In this document: positions 13,001 through 28,000 of the stretch, one piece after another
How positions within the stretch are numbered: the stretch's first letter is position 1
Layout of the letters: each line of letters begins with the position of its first letter
Assembly (NCBI GenBank): GCA_033063855.1
Contig: CP093831.1
Location: 6,076,001-6,140,000 of the forward strand
From: Smittia aterrima
Taxonomy: Eukaryota; Arthropoda; Insecta; Diptera; Chironomidae
Direction of reading: 5' to 3'
Length of the DNA: 64,000 nucleotides
Translations under genes and position numbers: made by a program
Notes under the pieces: model-generated
Told to the model about the DNA's origin: nothing
Database searches by the model: none
The model's input: only the letters and a program-made list of their open reading frames with translations

Positions 13001-16000
13001 TCAATCGAGAGAAATGCTTGAGAATTTAAAATAATTTTTATGTTGAAATCAATCATTCAACTTTTAGATTTTACAAGACAATGAGTTCACGACTCAAGAT
13101 TTCTTTTGACGTGTTACTCGTTTACAAATAGAGTCGACTTCATGATTTTTTCGTCTTTGCATGGACAAAGTTGGAGGACATTTCATGCAAATGAAAACTT
13201 CTGTCAATAAAAGAAAATCTCTTTCAAATACCAAGAAAAAGAAATGTTATTGCACAACTTTATTTACCTTAATTAGCAGGTAATTCAAGTTTATTGTGAA
13301 TAATTTTTCACTTGGAAAACGGTTTTTCTTCTCGTTGCCTCAAAAGTTAATTTGCGGTTGTTGAGAAATTTTCAGGCGTGATGGGGAATTGCTTGTTAGA
13401 AAACGAAGGAAAGGCAAAATGTATATCAATCATCAGTCAAAGGAGAACTCCTTTGCCTTTTGCACACAGAAATGCAAATTCCTTTTAATATTCGCTTGGT
13501 ATTGTTGCCCGATTTTTCCCATTCCGCTGATTTCGTAAAATAGATATCGGAGTTTTGATTTTTATTGTTTGCAATCAAGATTCTATTTGCCTTCATCAAC
13601 AATAGCTTTAGTTCTTTCTACCTCGTCAAATTAGAGCCTCAAATGACATGGCGCGTTCGTTTGATTTCCGGTAAGGAAGAATTGAAAGTCCTTGAGTTAC
13701 ATGCAAGCGAGTCTACGAATTTTGCAATGAAGACGAGGAAAAAATGCTTCTTAATAGACTTCCGCTCACCTTTCAGACTCGTTAGCGACAAGGACTCGAG
13801 CTGAAATGTGTTTGAAGATGCAACGCCCTTACGCCCAGTTTCGAAAAGAAGTCTTTGCAGTTCAGACGTTCTTTCAATCCCCCAAGTCGAGTCATATCAA
13901 CGACAGATTCCTTTTATCTCAATTGCAGTTGAGCCGGGAGATCGTACAATAGACGGCGTGAGTGTGCGTTTCATTTGATCGCTGATGATTTCAAAGAGAT
14001 TACGGGACTTTTTGTGGAATGTCTTAACTGCCTTACGGTAATCAGCTGCGTCAGGCATTACTCTAGACAACATTAGACGAGGAAATATTATTTTAAACAC
14101 AGATTGACATAAGCACACTTATGATCTTTTGCATTGACTCGATCATGTTAAACAGAAAAGTCGTTATAGAGTGGATGAAGAGGAAAAAAAAGAAGTCGTC
14201 GCTGTTGTGTTCTCAACGTCTTTACACTTCCTTAATAAAATGATTTCTTCATTATTCGTAGATACGGTGAGGATATCAATGAGCACAATGCGAACAAGAG
14301 GGACAAGAAGTCATTAAAATCACAATTTTTTGCTCTTCGCCTTTCATTCCACGAAAACGAGACCTCAAACAGCGTTAATTATAGTTATTACAACTTTTTT
14401 TCTTACTTAACTGTGAGCTCTTGCTTTGTTTGACTGCGAACGGTGAATAGGAATGTCTTGAAAGGAAGAAAACTTTCGACGATGTTATGGGAATTTTCTG
14501 ATTGCTGCTGCGATTTTCATTCAAACTGATCACAGAAGATTTCTCTCTCACAAACTCTCGCTTTCGTTATTTTTCCTTCTGTCTCAACTTTATGAAATAA
14601 TAAATCAGAATTATCTTCAACTCAACAAATTTCCTTGCCAGCAAAATTTCTCTTTTCATTTTCTGCTATCTGCATCAGACGACAGACTTTTCCGAAGAAT
14701 AAGGCGAAGGAGAGAAGCGATTTTAAAATTATTTTTCATCGTCAACACATTAATAACTTCTGATGTCTGTCGCTGACACTTGACAGCAATTTTTGGCAAG
14801 TGTTACATGACGATGGAAAACACCAGGAAGCGATTATCAAAGAGATGATACAAAGAGCTTCCGAAAATCGTGTTGCTCTTTAATCAAGCGTGTAAAAAGG
14901 AGAAAATTAATTTATCTTTATGATCTGAACGAGCAAGGGGTGAAATTTCTTTCTTCAATACGTCGAGGCGCGTCCGACGATCAAAGCAATTTCCTCTGAC
15001 GGAAAACAGCTTTTCCAAAGAGATACGAGAAAACAATGAGAAAACAAATTGTTTTCATAACGCAAACACGCAAAATTGAATTTTCATTATGATGCCTCGA
15101 GAATATTTCTCCCCTTCAATATTTACTCAAGACATCAGCTCGGGTTCCTGCAGAGCCTCGACAGAACGATTGAGAGAAATGTAAATAATAAATTACAATG
15201 TCGTTTGTTTTTCGTGTCTCAGAGTTATTCATGTAAATTATGTCGTTGAACATGAAAATTTCCTCTTATTTGAACATTGTTGAAACAAGAAGCCAAAGTT
15301 TTCCCGCTTTCCTGGCAACGAAGACAATCAACGATGAGGAAACCAACAATGAAAGTAAACATGATGTAAACAGGATTTTCTCGGTTTTTGTGGCGTAATA
15401 AAACGTGCTGGGAAACCTTGAAAGTTAGAGACAATCTAGTGATTTCAGACGATCATTGTTGAAAGTTAATTATAATTTTTTGTCTCCAACTTTATCTGTT
15501 TCATCACAAAATGTTTATGCGAGGAGAACGTGATGGAAAAATTGAATTAAAAAAGTGTCATAAACATTCTCGAGAAGTCTTTCAGAAGTTTATTTTTAAA
15601 TCACACATCACTTGATTGAGTCGTCAAAGTTAACCTGCTGCTTCTCTCTGTGAGCCATTAGTTTAAAGTGGTCAAATCGCCACCACCTTCAACTTTATGT
15701 TCACTCGTGAATCATTGTCCCCACTTCAAGTTTTTTAAATTAACTTTCTCTTGACACCTTTGACAATCGCTTTGATCATGAGAGCTGACGTGAGGCAAAG
15801 ATTGATTTTCAATATCCTGTGGTTAAAATTCAATAGAGTGGCGAATAGACTAGAAGATTTAATTAGTTATTTAAACAAGCTCGAAAATGAACGAGTTGCT
15901 CAACACCTCGAGGATATTTGCTTTTTGTGTTCGTGCATTCGTCTGTGTTTGCAAATGTAATCAATTTTTAACTGAGCTCATGTTATTTTATGAGCCAACA

Positions 16001-19000
16001 ACATGCTCACGATGAATGAATGTTCATCTTCTGCAGGATATTTTTCAATCACGATTGCACGAGGATGATAACAACAAAAGGATTTTAAAATAGAAACTTT
16101 AAAAAATGGAACACTCGACTGGCTATTTATTTGGATTTAGAGCGGAGGCGATAAAGATTTTAGAGACCGTTCGAATTGAATTGCGTAATTTATATTCTTG
16201 TCGATATCGTAATCGATTTTAAGAGCCAGTTAAATGGCTCGCTTTATTGCTCTGTTTGCCCTTTGTACGTGGATTTCACTTCAATTCTAACAAAAAAATC
16301 CAAAGCATTTCGCATCCTTTGCTTTTAAGTTTTTTTTTCTCTTCACCCTTTTAACTCAAATCACAAAACTTTTTACTCGTTCTTCGATTCCATTTGTTAT
16401 CTCATGACTTTTCACACATCGGGAAATTTGAATATCCATCGTGTTTAGCTCGGGGAATTGGATTAAAACGATTTTTGATTCGAGACTGCATGTATCTCGT
16501 TTATAATACTTGAATTCCGTTTCTCTCCTCATGCCATAACAAGAATATTAAGTAGTCATTTATCCCTATCTCCGGATCAAGGGGAGAATTCGGAAATTAG
16601 GTCACAAAATTTAAAAATGAAATTTTTAGTTTTATTTAGAAAAAAATCTTTAAATTTTTATTTTTTATAAAATTAATTTTATTTTTTACTTTACGTAATT
16701 TATAAACTCTCCCAAATCTTCAACAGGACACTTTTTGCTCTAAAGACAACCGAGCAGAAGGAACGTCTTAATAAGACCAGATTTACATATGTTTTATAAG
16801 ACATTTGAATGTCATAAAGAGATATTGCATTAATTAATTCATAACTGAATGCGGAAAAGGTGTTTGTCTGTTTGTGAATTTATTTTTTGTTAGCGAGGAC
16901 AATTTAAGCTACGATGGGAATGAATAGTTCAGGGGGTTACGGTTGAATTTTAAATTCAGAAGCTCACATTCGAGTATCATCGCAAACGAATGAATAGACC
17001 ATTTAAAATTTATTATCTTTCATGCTCGGGGTTCAACTAAACACGACAGATACGGAGAGGCGATGAAAGGCAATAAAAGTCTGCTTTAATGTCTTCATTT
17101 GTTGATTTATGATGTGAATTGGCATTTAGCCGATTGCGAAGAAAGAAAATTCAAATTAAAACTTTTTCATTCATTGCACATGCAAAATATTGTTCGAGAC
17201 GGATTTGGGTGAAAGGCGAGGTTCGATGGCATTGAAAATAGTTTTTCGGCAGCTCTTGACTGACTTTTGCATTTAAATGTGTGAATCGAGGTGCATGTCA
17301 ATGACTTAAATTACATTTAATAAACCTTTTTGTCGCCTCTCACCCCCTGTTGACTTTTGTCTTCGATTCTCTGACTTTGACTCGAATATAAAATAACCAA
17401 AGTCATGCAAATATTGAGCTGTTCATTAAAGTTTTAATGGTTTCACGATGTTGCCCTCTGACTATTATTTCGCAAGCAGCGTCGATCCCTTCCCGTGTGC
17501 CGAGATATCGTTTTAGCGGATTTAAACCTCGTGCAATATTTCACAATTTGCAACTTTTAAATCACATCAGACATAAATCAAATCTCTCTCTCTTTTTATT
17601 TAATTCACCACGGAGTCCCGTGCAGGAAACTTTTCTTCTCATTCGTGCTCGACATTTTCCATTTTTCATCGAGATTTTCATCCTTTTTCGCACTGACATC
17701 AATGAGAAGAGAATCCGCAAACTCAAAGAACTCCTGCACATTTATTTTTCCACCAGTATCTATCACGCCCTTTTTCAGTTATCTTATCCGATCCGCAACT
17801 CTCACTCTGGTATAAAAATATCCTTTTATCACTGCTCATGATACAAACGAACGCTCTCTTTCTCATGAGATATTACTTATGCTTATTTGCTGAATACATC
17901 CAATGATAGCAACCACGGGCGATGCTGCCACTGCTGATTCTGTGTATATTGAACACAATTTTGTATGTTTGCTATGAGAGACTCTCGCGCGGTTGCTTCC
18001 ACAATCTCACACACACTCGTATGTTTCGTGCAGTAGCAGCTTCAATCTCTCTGTTCGTACAGATTCAACAAGGGAAGTTGAAAAAATCCCGCCCCGACTG
18101 ATGGCTCCTCCCTTCGGAAAATCATCCTTTGATGCGCTCTTCAGTACAAACACACGTTTATGCTTAAACATATTCTATGTTTCGATTCTCTTCTCTGTAT
18201 GATAGCAATAAGAGAAAAATCTATGTTGTTATTATTGTGGATCTTTCTTCTTCTCTTCTGTAAAAGTTGGTTCGTTTTTTTTTGCTTGCTTCATGAGAGG
18301 GGAAGGGGAAGAGCTCGCAGAGATTTTCCCTCACCGAAAATATATTTTTGACAATGGGAATCTCGAAAAACAATTTTTAGTTTGTTCAAATCCTGCAGAC
18401 AGACAACTGGATATTGCATGCATCGCCAGCGTTGTCTATTCGCGAATTACTGTGATTTTTCAATTCGGTTTGCTTGAGAGCTAGACGAAATTTTCGTGTG
18501 TGATGCAATTAACAAGAATTTAGTGAATTGAATTAAGGTTGCTAATATAAACAATTTACTCGAGTGAATTTATGAGCGAGAGAAATGGAAATCTGATGAT
18601 AAAATTGATGATTTGTTGGTGGAAAAAGCGTTGAGTTGAGAAATAATTAATGACGTGAGATTGTGCTAAGTGGAAATATTTCTTCGCTTAATGTTATGCG
18701 ACTAAGAACCATAAATTAAAGTGAAATCGAAAGGATCTTGACTCATAGTTAAAAGGACTTTTAAAGCGAACTATGTTTGATTACGGATTAATGATGCCAG
18801 GTAAAGAAATTGTCGCCGTTGTCGTCATGAATATTCACAACTCTTTATGCAAGAGGCTGCTCCTATTAAGCCTTTCGAAAGTGTGTAGTGGCAATTCGTC
18901 AATCCAGAATTGAAATCTTATTCTTTCTTACTTTTGAAATGAATCTGGAACAGGTTTCAAAGATCAGAAAGGGTGAACGGCTTCGACGAGAGAAATTCTC

Positions 19001-22000
19001 TTGTTTGCTTTGCATCTTATGAATAAACATCATTATAATTAAATTAGTTTCGGGTTCGTAACTTAAGCCAAAAAGCGTGCGATTTTATTGTGGCGAGATG
19101 ACGACGAGTGAAAATGGAATTTAATGTGACGATATGACGAAATGGGGAATGGAAATGCGGTGTTGAAAGCATTCTGAAGTAAATAATTATTTTTAATGAT
19201 GAAATACTCAGACGACTTACTGACCTGAAACTTTGTGAACTACTTGAAAAATAAATGTGAAAGTTCTTCAAATATTCCTTCAATCATTAGTTTTCTTAAA
19301 TGATTCTTCCGATTTGTCTCAAAATAAATTTCGCCTTAGTTTTCTCCGTTTCCTTCATTTCGCAGCAATAAAATTGTAAAACGATCTCAAGTTACAAATG
19401 TCGAGAGAAAAAATTGTTTTATTATTTTATGATACCAACAAACAAGTTCCGATCGGTCTTTTGTGCTGAACGGGGATTGTGAAAGAAGATAATTTTTTAT
19501 CTTCCTGCAAATGCGAGCCAAATGTCGGTTTATCTGTCCCTACCTGTTCCATTGTGCTGAGATATTCAAGATAATTTGAAACTGAGATTTTGTGGTTTTG
19601 AGTTGTGTGAAAATCTTTGGTTAAGATTGTGGTGGAAAATAAACAAAAAGACACTTAAGGTTTATGAGAGATCGTCTTTGATGTCTTTATCTTATCTTCT
19701 TCTCAACAACAAAACGCTTCGGAATATTTTCGAATGAAGAATGCAAAGCAAAATATGCAAAATAAATCTCGTTAATGTATGCGAAGATAGCAAAGAACTT
19801 TAACACTTGAGAAGCAATATGGGACTTTACTAAATGATAATTTTTATTTTGCAGGAAGCAGTGGTGACGAGTCTGATACATCTCGAGGTGTTCCGTCAAG
19901 TTTAGATGCTCCAGCGCGTAGTTTAGACGCAATTCCTTTAAGTCCAAATAGCGATTCGTATTATAACAAAGAAAGTGATAAGAAAGTAAGAAAACTTATT
20001 CAGCAAGTTAGCAAATCAATTAAATATTTCCATCAATCATTTCAGATGACAAACGAGATTCTACTTGAGGAAATGTCTCGTTTTCTTCAGGATCAAACGC
20101 ATAATCTTGATGTCGATGTCAGCAACTGTCAAGTTTATTCGAAAGCGAAAATCGTCAAAGGCACAAAGTATGGGCCTTTCATCGCAAAGTTCACGGACAA
20201 GCCACTTGATCGACGATTTGCTTGGGAGGTGAGTTGAGAAATTGTTTGCCATTCCCGTCCATTACACATAAAAACATAATTCAGCGTGAATCGATCCATA
20301 ATGCAGCAGCGTGTGTCTTTAATGATTAATTTACACTCTCACTCGTTGACTCGTCTCGCCCCGGCCCGTTTACTCCTTTTATTTTACAAATGCCAAACGT
20401 CAGACATCCGTGCGTGCCTATTGTTCAACAACATTATTGTTGTCATTAAACTTTTATTACATGATCATTATTTTCATTAAATAATTTAGCACATCCATCA
20501 TTCTCCTCGTCGACGACGTTGACAATTCTCTCTTTTCTGCTCTACGCAGAGAATTGAATGAACGTGTCCCGTAGAAATGTGCAACAGCAGAACAAAGGAC
20601 AAACTGAAAAGTCATCGAGTCCGCAGACGATTTTTCTCGGTTTGCCTCTGACAAAAAGATCAAAAGTATTTTCCACAATTCACAATCCAAACCACCATAA
20701 CTAATAAAATCGTGATGATATTTCAATTCTTTCCGACGAGAAACGTAATCGTGTGTAATCTGAAATGGAAAAGTTATGTTGATACATTTGCCTCGCAATA
20801 TGTTTTCTTTTATCGGTCGGGAAGCTTCTGAGGGTGGAAATGTGTATGCGCATTCAGTTGACTGAGCATTGCCACTTGCCCACAGATATTGAAGCCTAAT
20901 GGCTTTTCCGACGCACACGCAATTTCTCTCATTTTGCGGTTAGCTGTCATAATCCCAGATTACACACGAGCGATGTTTAGTTCATCTCTTAGGTAAATTT
21001 GCAATTATTTCTAATTGAGCCGTTAACATTAATCTTTCATATTTATTGGGGTGGACTTGAAAATTAGGTCACGCTTCGATAATTTCATTTAAAGAATTTG
21101 ATTCGATAAGTCAAAGCCAAACGAGACAAACATATCAAACTCGCCCTGCTAAGAGATAAAGCAAACATGCAAAATGATCCGCACAAATCCTGATTTTTTG
21201 CGCCAAATTGAACTAAATTTTGGTGACAGATTGTTGGAAGCTGCAAATGAGCATATCAGCTTAAACAAATCTTCCACCAGGAAGCAGAATTTTCTGCCAG
21301 TGGCTAATCCTTTTAGAAAAAAAAGAGAATTTTTTATCCTTTGCGTTGTTAAAAGGAGACTAGACTAGAGAAAGTAGATCCGATCATGGAGAGAAAGTTG
21401 ATTAAATTTCACACAGAAATGAACAGAGATGAGAATCTGAAACTTTCAAATCCCTTTCCGAAGAAATTCGTTCGAAAATTCATTCGATTGTCTCGGGGTG
21501 GATTAGATAGAAGCAGAAAATTATTTTGCACAATTGAAGTTCGAGGACACATTGAGGTGTGATGACGCATCAAAATCAAAATGTCACGATTGAGTGATTC
21601 GTGATTCAATTGCTGCATCCACAACTCTACCCAAATGACGCTTAAATCGTTGCGAATAAAAGTCTGAACCCTTGCGACGAGATAAATACAAATTACCCTC
21701 ATTGCTAGCTGGTTGTCTTTGCCGAAGGGCAGAGAGGGCTGCAACAGCCTTCACTCACTCTTCCAACAATCACACAAAATGTTTCAATATTCAATTAATA
21801 TCCGAGTGATTATGACATCTCAATTTTCCTATTATTCTATTTATCCATGACGAAAACATCTTGAATGAGCTTGTAACATCACACTTTCTGCTTCGTCGTC
21901 TCGTTCAGCAACTGAGTTGCTTACTTTAGTGAAGAGATTTGTTGTTGTTACAACCAGGTAGTCAAGTTTAGGCGCAAACATATCAATGTTTTAAAATAAA

Positions 22001-25000
22001 TAGAAAACGAAGAAGAGAAGACGAGAATCTCGATTTCTTGTCGTTAAGGAACTTACGATAGTTCAATCAGTCAACCCCAGCCCAGGTGTAAATGAACCAG
22101 AGATAATGAATTTCATTAGATGGATTTTTGATTGACACCAAAGACGAGAGACACGAACAGGGAGAATCTGTGAATCGTTTGGAAGCCGAAAGGGTTGTCG
22201 AAGAGATTTAAAAGAGTTAAACGCAATCAAATGCACAAAAGAAAAGTAATTGAAGTAAAGGACCTTAAAGAGAAAAGACAAGAGAAAAGGAATTTTTATG
22301 AAATATGAAAATTGTCGTGAAGATCACAAGACGTACCTGAAAGATTTTCGTTCATTAACAAGAAGATTCATTAGGATTTTGACACTTAATGACTTGCTGC
22401 TGGTCTTCTCTTTAAAGACAAACTTTCTCAGAGTCAAGGCGGGTCAAAATCATTAATTTTGTCATCGAAATCTCATCGCAATCAAAAGGCTTAAATGTCA
22501 ACGAGATAAAATAAAGATTGATGGTCCTTTCCTGCCTTCTCTTGACGTCTTTATTCTTTCATACTTAGTGGAAGTTGCACAATAATTAAAGATAGTTCTT
22601 ATTTTTCAATCAGAAACGGAAATTGAAAAGCGAGTCGACAGAAGACGATCAATCTTCATTCTCGTTCTAGCATTGAAAGACTTGAATAAAAATATTTTTA
22701 TTCATTCATTCTTCGTGTTCATTCAATGCGATGCATCCTCGTTTTGTTGCTGAAAATGGAATCTGATTAGTTTACACTCAATTGTGCTTCCTTCACTTTC
22801 TTCTTTCCCCTCTGGTCCATCCAGACACTTGGTCTGCTAAGAGAAATGTGCGAAGAAGGAAAATCATTAAAAGTTCATCCTTAATCTGTCCGTCGCTATT
22901 CATCGAGAGAATTGTTGGACTTTTGTCACTTCTTTGACGAGAGCGAGAGATTTCTGAAGAAGCTACCTGGATGTAATTACAGCGATCAAAAGTCTTTTGT
23001 TGAGTGCTGAGAAGCCCAAGCCGTGAAATGAGATTTGTTTGCACGTTTTGCGTGAAGCCGAGAAAGGAGAAAAGTTTATTGTGACTCTGACAAGTTTCGC
23101 TGAAACCTTCGTAAGAGATTTTATCAATTTCCACATCTTGATTTCCCGATTTGATTGACACGAAAGAATTTACTTTGTTCATCCCTTGAAATCTCATTCG
23201 GGACGAAGACAATCGTCGAATGCGTTTAAGGCTTCTCCGAGAATCAAGAAATGTTAATACAATTTTGTCTGTGATGTGTCCATTGTTTGATGTCTTTCCA
23301 TCTGAAGACTTCAAAGAAATGCGTAATCTCGTCACATGACAATTTACCACGTTTCACTTTCGAAGGAGAAACTTCATTTTTATGTCTTCTTTATTGCATG
23401 TCACCGAGTAGAAAATTTAAGGAAATCTGAAATTGACACGTTTGTTATCCTCTCGGTTATTGTGTCGCCTCTCGTTCGGATCGTTGTCGTAGAGATGAGG
23501 AAAATGAATATTTTTCATTGTTATCTCCGTGTTCATGCTTCAAACAATTGAACGTTTGCATGAAACGAAATGATGTTCATGACTTTGGATCAGCAAAACG
23601 ATTGGCAACGGAAGACTCAGAAGGACGAAACTTACAAATATTCAATGACCAGAACTGACGCTTACCTTTGCATTAATGAACTTTAAGGGAAGACAATGTT
23701 ACCCTTCACAACCTGAAGATTTCGCTGTTAAATATTTTCGTTAACACGTAAGGGTCGAACGCTTCCATTGTAACATTTAATTTATGTCTTGTTTATAAAG
23801 ACGACTTCTTTCTGCAATTTACGGAATTATTTATGGCGTTTTAATGTTGTCCGAGTTTTTTTTTTCTCAAGGGGCGATAGTCGAGGAGAGCTTTGTTAAC
23901 TTACTTAATAACAGTTGTTTGTTGCTTTTCGTATTAAATTTCACTCGAGTCAAAGAGTTTAGAAGTTAAATTGTAATTAAATTGCTTACGCTTGTGAATG
24001 AAAAAATGTTCCCACAATCTCATGAAGTGGACGAAAAACTTTTCAATTGATTTCTCATTTTGTTTCGATAAAAGTGCTCGGAATTTAAAAATTTATGCAA
24101 ATCACTCGAAAGCCACAAATGAAGAACTTCAGGGAAAATTAACTTTTTGACATTTTTGATTGACAGATGTGGTTGAGTTTCCAATATTCGATTCAATGAT
24201 ACTCGACGGCGAAGCGTTTATATAAAAAAATACAAACACAGTTCAAGTCAATAAACGATTGGGAGTTGAAAATTCGTTAGAGAGAAGCGACCCCTGCTTG
24301 TTTTGTTTTTCCAACAATTCGAGAGATTTCCATGTTCGAGCGAATGAGATCGAGTACTCGAAGAACACTCGTTAATGAGCTGTGAATTTATTCAAACCTA
24401 CGCGAGGGTGCAGCGCGATTAAAATATTTTGAATGTTCAATTATTTTAAACTGCAGCCAACCGCAGTTTGACTTTAGATGCTCATCAATTCACTCGTTTG
24501 GAAAACCATTTGCTTCCCCTCTTAGCCTAATTGAATATCCTTTATCAATTTAAAGGATCAGCTCTCTCACTCAAGTGATGTGAAAAAAATCTTTTAAGTC
24601 AATATGCAAAAGGGCTGACGAAAGTTTATTCAAAATCATTTTTTTATGTTAGACTTGAATCAAAAATCTCCACTTCACATTCAGTTGAGTTAATCTCTTC
24701 TGCTTTGAATTTAAATTGAGCAATTACTGATCAAAAAGCCGAGTGGGATCGGAAGGACAACTTCGTGCGTAATTTATTGGAAAACATAAATCGTTGTAAA
24801 ATCTGTTAGCTATTAATAAATTCGGTTTGAGGCGAGGAGAGGATGAAAACTAATTTTTAACAAATGCTCGACCGATCGACCATCATTTTGTCACGCTTCT
24901 GTTTGAGATTTAAACTCAGATAACGTTTCGAACTCAGTGACAAAATCTGTCGGAACGAAGCTCTTAATTAAAAATATTTTCACCACATCACAACATGAGA

Positions 25001-28000
25001 TTTCAAAGTGAAAAATCAGTGACACTCCTACTGTTAAACATGCTGCCAACCAAGGGGATAATCTGAACATCAACACAGAAAGTGCCTCTCGAGCGCGTCA
25101 TGCTGTGTTTATGCCATTTTTCTTTTAAATCTCAACGATCAGAGTTCATAATTAAAAGTTTTTCTTCGTCACTCTCGTCAAATCAACAGTTAAAATTTAT
25201 TCTCATTGCTGATGTGATTCGCATTCAACAAATATTTCATTTAATTACTTGGAAATGTGTCGTCTTAGAACGCGTTGCCTTTAATATTTAATTTCTCACC
25301 AATTATCACCGCTCTTTAAAAATTAAATAAAGTCATTCGCCTCCGTAGATATCCGTTGATCTTCCAACCCGAATATCCGAGCAGATGATAAAAGCAATCG
25401 AGCGTACGAAATTGGATGTTTCCTTATTTACCCTTCACGCTTCTTTTTCTCCATCCTCGCGCAACTCCAATTGCTGAGTTATTTGACGGGTTGTAATTAG
25501 TTTGTTGTAAGGAAATTTATTAACTTTTAATTTTCCTGATTTTCTCCTCGACAAATGGGAAGATAATTTTCTTGTGAAAGTCATTAGGGAGAACAGCATT
25601 TCTAATAAATTTTCCTGTCACTTGCAGACAACGCTGCGCTTTCTCCTTGCTACATAGATTTATGATTTATCTTTTGAGCTAGTCATGATCTGCGAATAAG
25701 TTGCAACTCGCTTCTCGTAGGAAAAAAATTGTTTCACGAAAATTGGTAAATCACCCCTGAGAAATTTCAATAAAGCGCAAGAGCTGAAGTTCAGCGAAGC
25801 ATCGCAGTGAAACGAAACGTAAGGAGAATCGAGGGAACATCTGTTTCTAAGTGGTCAGAAATTATCATTTCTCCTTACGAAGTTCTTAACGGTTGGTTGC
25901 CAATAAAAGCGAGAGCAATAAAATATGTTTCCATAGCAGCAAACTTTTTTTATCAGAAGGTGAGCGGATGTGCAAAATCTTGTAAACTAGAGGAGACTTG
26001 TAAGCCTCTTAATCCTCACACCTTATTGACGACTTGGAGGAAACAGCTTTTATGTGAAGATTACAATTGCTGTGACAATAAAAACACAACGATTCGGATG
26101 AGGACATCCACCCGATTGAAAGATCACAAAGAAACAGTTTGTCTTCGATCTCCGGCCATTCATTCAACTCTCGATACGTTGTTTCCACTCTCTGACACGT
26201 CCCTAACGAAGATTCCATTTCGAGTTCATTGTGTGCGATTTTCAACTCTGTTAATCTTTTAGTTTCGCTGTTGGAGATTCATTCAGTTCAGCAATATGCG
26301 AACGTGCTTTGCTTCAAAAACATTTCTCCGATTCATGTGCGAAAGATGAATCTAAAGTTTCAACGGAACGGAATTCTTCTTAAATTCGTCGGAATGATAA
26401 ATCAGAGATCAATTGCAAAAATATTTTCTTCTCTTTTTCAAATTGATAATTAAGTGAAACAAACGCTGAGGGGAATCGAAAGGAAACCATCAAAAATCAA
26501 ATAAATTTCCGAAGAGGAAAACAATTTCACTCCTTCGAATCGTTTTCCTTTCTGTTGTTGAATTGTCGAGGGTGGAAACGAAGCCATCGCCCTTCACAGT
26601 TTTCTCAGCGTTATTACATCATACTTAAGCTGAAAGGATAATAACAAATTTATGTTTATTTTATTACGGTGATCATTTTTCTTGAAGTTATGTTTCATGT
26701 CGCTGAAGAGGGTCGACCGGGGAGGGGTCAAGTGAGTGTCTTTGACTTACCGATATGCCATGTTTTCCACAGCACTCAATGATAAATTGTTTTGATTTCT
26801 TTCTCCTTGTAATCTCCACGCTCCTGAGATGCCGACAGATGGATTAATAATTTTTATTGTTATTGCTTTGCTTTTCGTGACGCAATAAATCATGAGATCG
26901 ATTGGCTTTAATTAAGGAGAAAGAGAAGCTGCTGCATTTAATGGGCAGAATTGTAATGAGTTGTTTTGATAATTAAGCGAAGTTTTTCAAGAAGAAACAA
27001 TTATTACTTTGAGGGGAAATATTTCCCCTTCATCTTCGAACTCGTATAAGTCTTCCCCTCAAAGCTTTCATCAATTCGTTGTACTAGATCACTTTCATTC
27101 AAACAACCGTTCGACGTTTCAAATTCTCTCTCGTTTATACGATTTTTCATTTTCTTTTTCCCCTCATTTCAGATAATCGCTTCGCCGAGTCTCCGTGGTT
27201 GGTATGATGCTTCAACAGAATCTTCAAACTGGATGAAGAACATCCGAAGCACCGATGATTGCTCAGCAGTTAATATTCAACATATCTTTATTAATGGTCA
27301 AGTGAGTCCACTTAACATCAACTCTAAAAGACTTTTATTTGACTCTGATGACATTTCTTTTCAAACAGATTTGGTATGAAGTGACTTGTGATATTTCCGA
27401 AGATACTGAGCTACTTTTAGGACCTAAAGTTCCTTTATTAATAAGTGATATGCGTCGAGAAGCTGACGATCGGTCTGGATCAGGTTTGTAACTGTTTTCG
27501 ATTTCTTTAATCACAAAACTACAGATTTTCAAGGCCTAAAATTACCCTCATGAGTTCGAATTAATATTTATGATGAAACGACATCGCCCATTGACACAAT
27601 ATTCCTCGTCGTTCCAACAATGAGTATCACTCTTGAGTTTAATCTCCCTGCATGGCATTTATGATAACAAATGATCTCCGGCACCAACATTTCAATATTT
27701 CAATGCTTTGGGGAATGAGTTTCTCTCTCGCCCGTGCCAGATGCTTACTCTTCGATTCCGAAGGTCCAATCGAGACTGATAACGATCAACAGCATAAATC
27801 GCTTGCTTTTTTGTTTATTAAAATTGAAGCTCGAACGAAAGAAAGGAGAAGAGATTAGCCGATATGATTGAGTCAGCGGTAAAGGCCTCGCGTTTTTATT
27901 TATTTATGCAAAGAGCTATCAGATAATAATTTTTTTTTTCGGGTTGAATAAGAGAAGGCAATTATTGTTCGATGGATTAAATGAAGCGTGTGCCGTGATT

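Noticed and set aside
17437..17841. 134-codon plus-strand open frame in intron 1
   Set aside because: The translation has no domain, composition follows local sequence, and no promoter or poly(A) signal is linked. Such frames are expected in this composition.
20457..20918. 153-codon minus-strand open frame in intron 3
   Set aside because: No recognisable motif, no coding-like codon preference, and competing open frames nearby. Treated as chance.
25807..26262. 151-codon plus-strand open frame in intron 3 with several Cys
   Set aside because: The cysteines show no regular spacing and part of the region is also open on the minus strand (26009-26245). No support for a gene.
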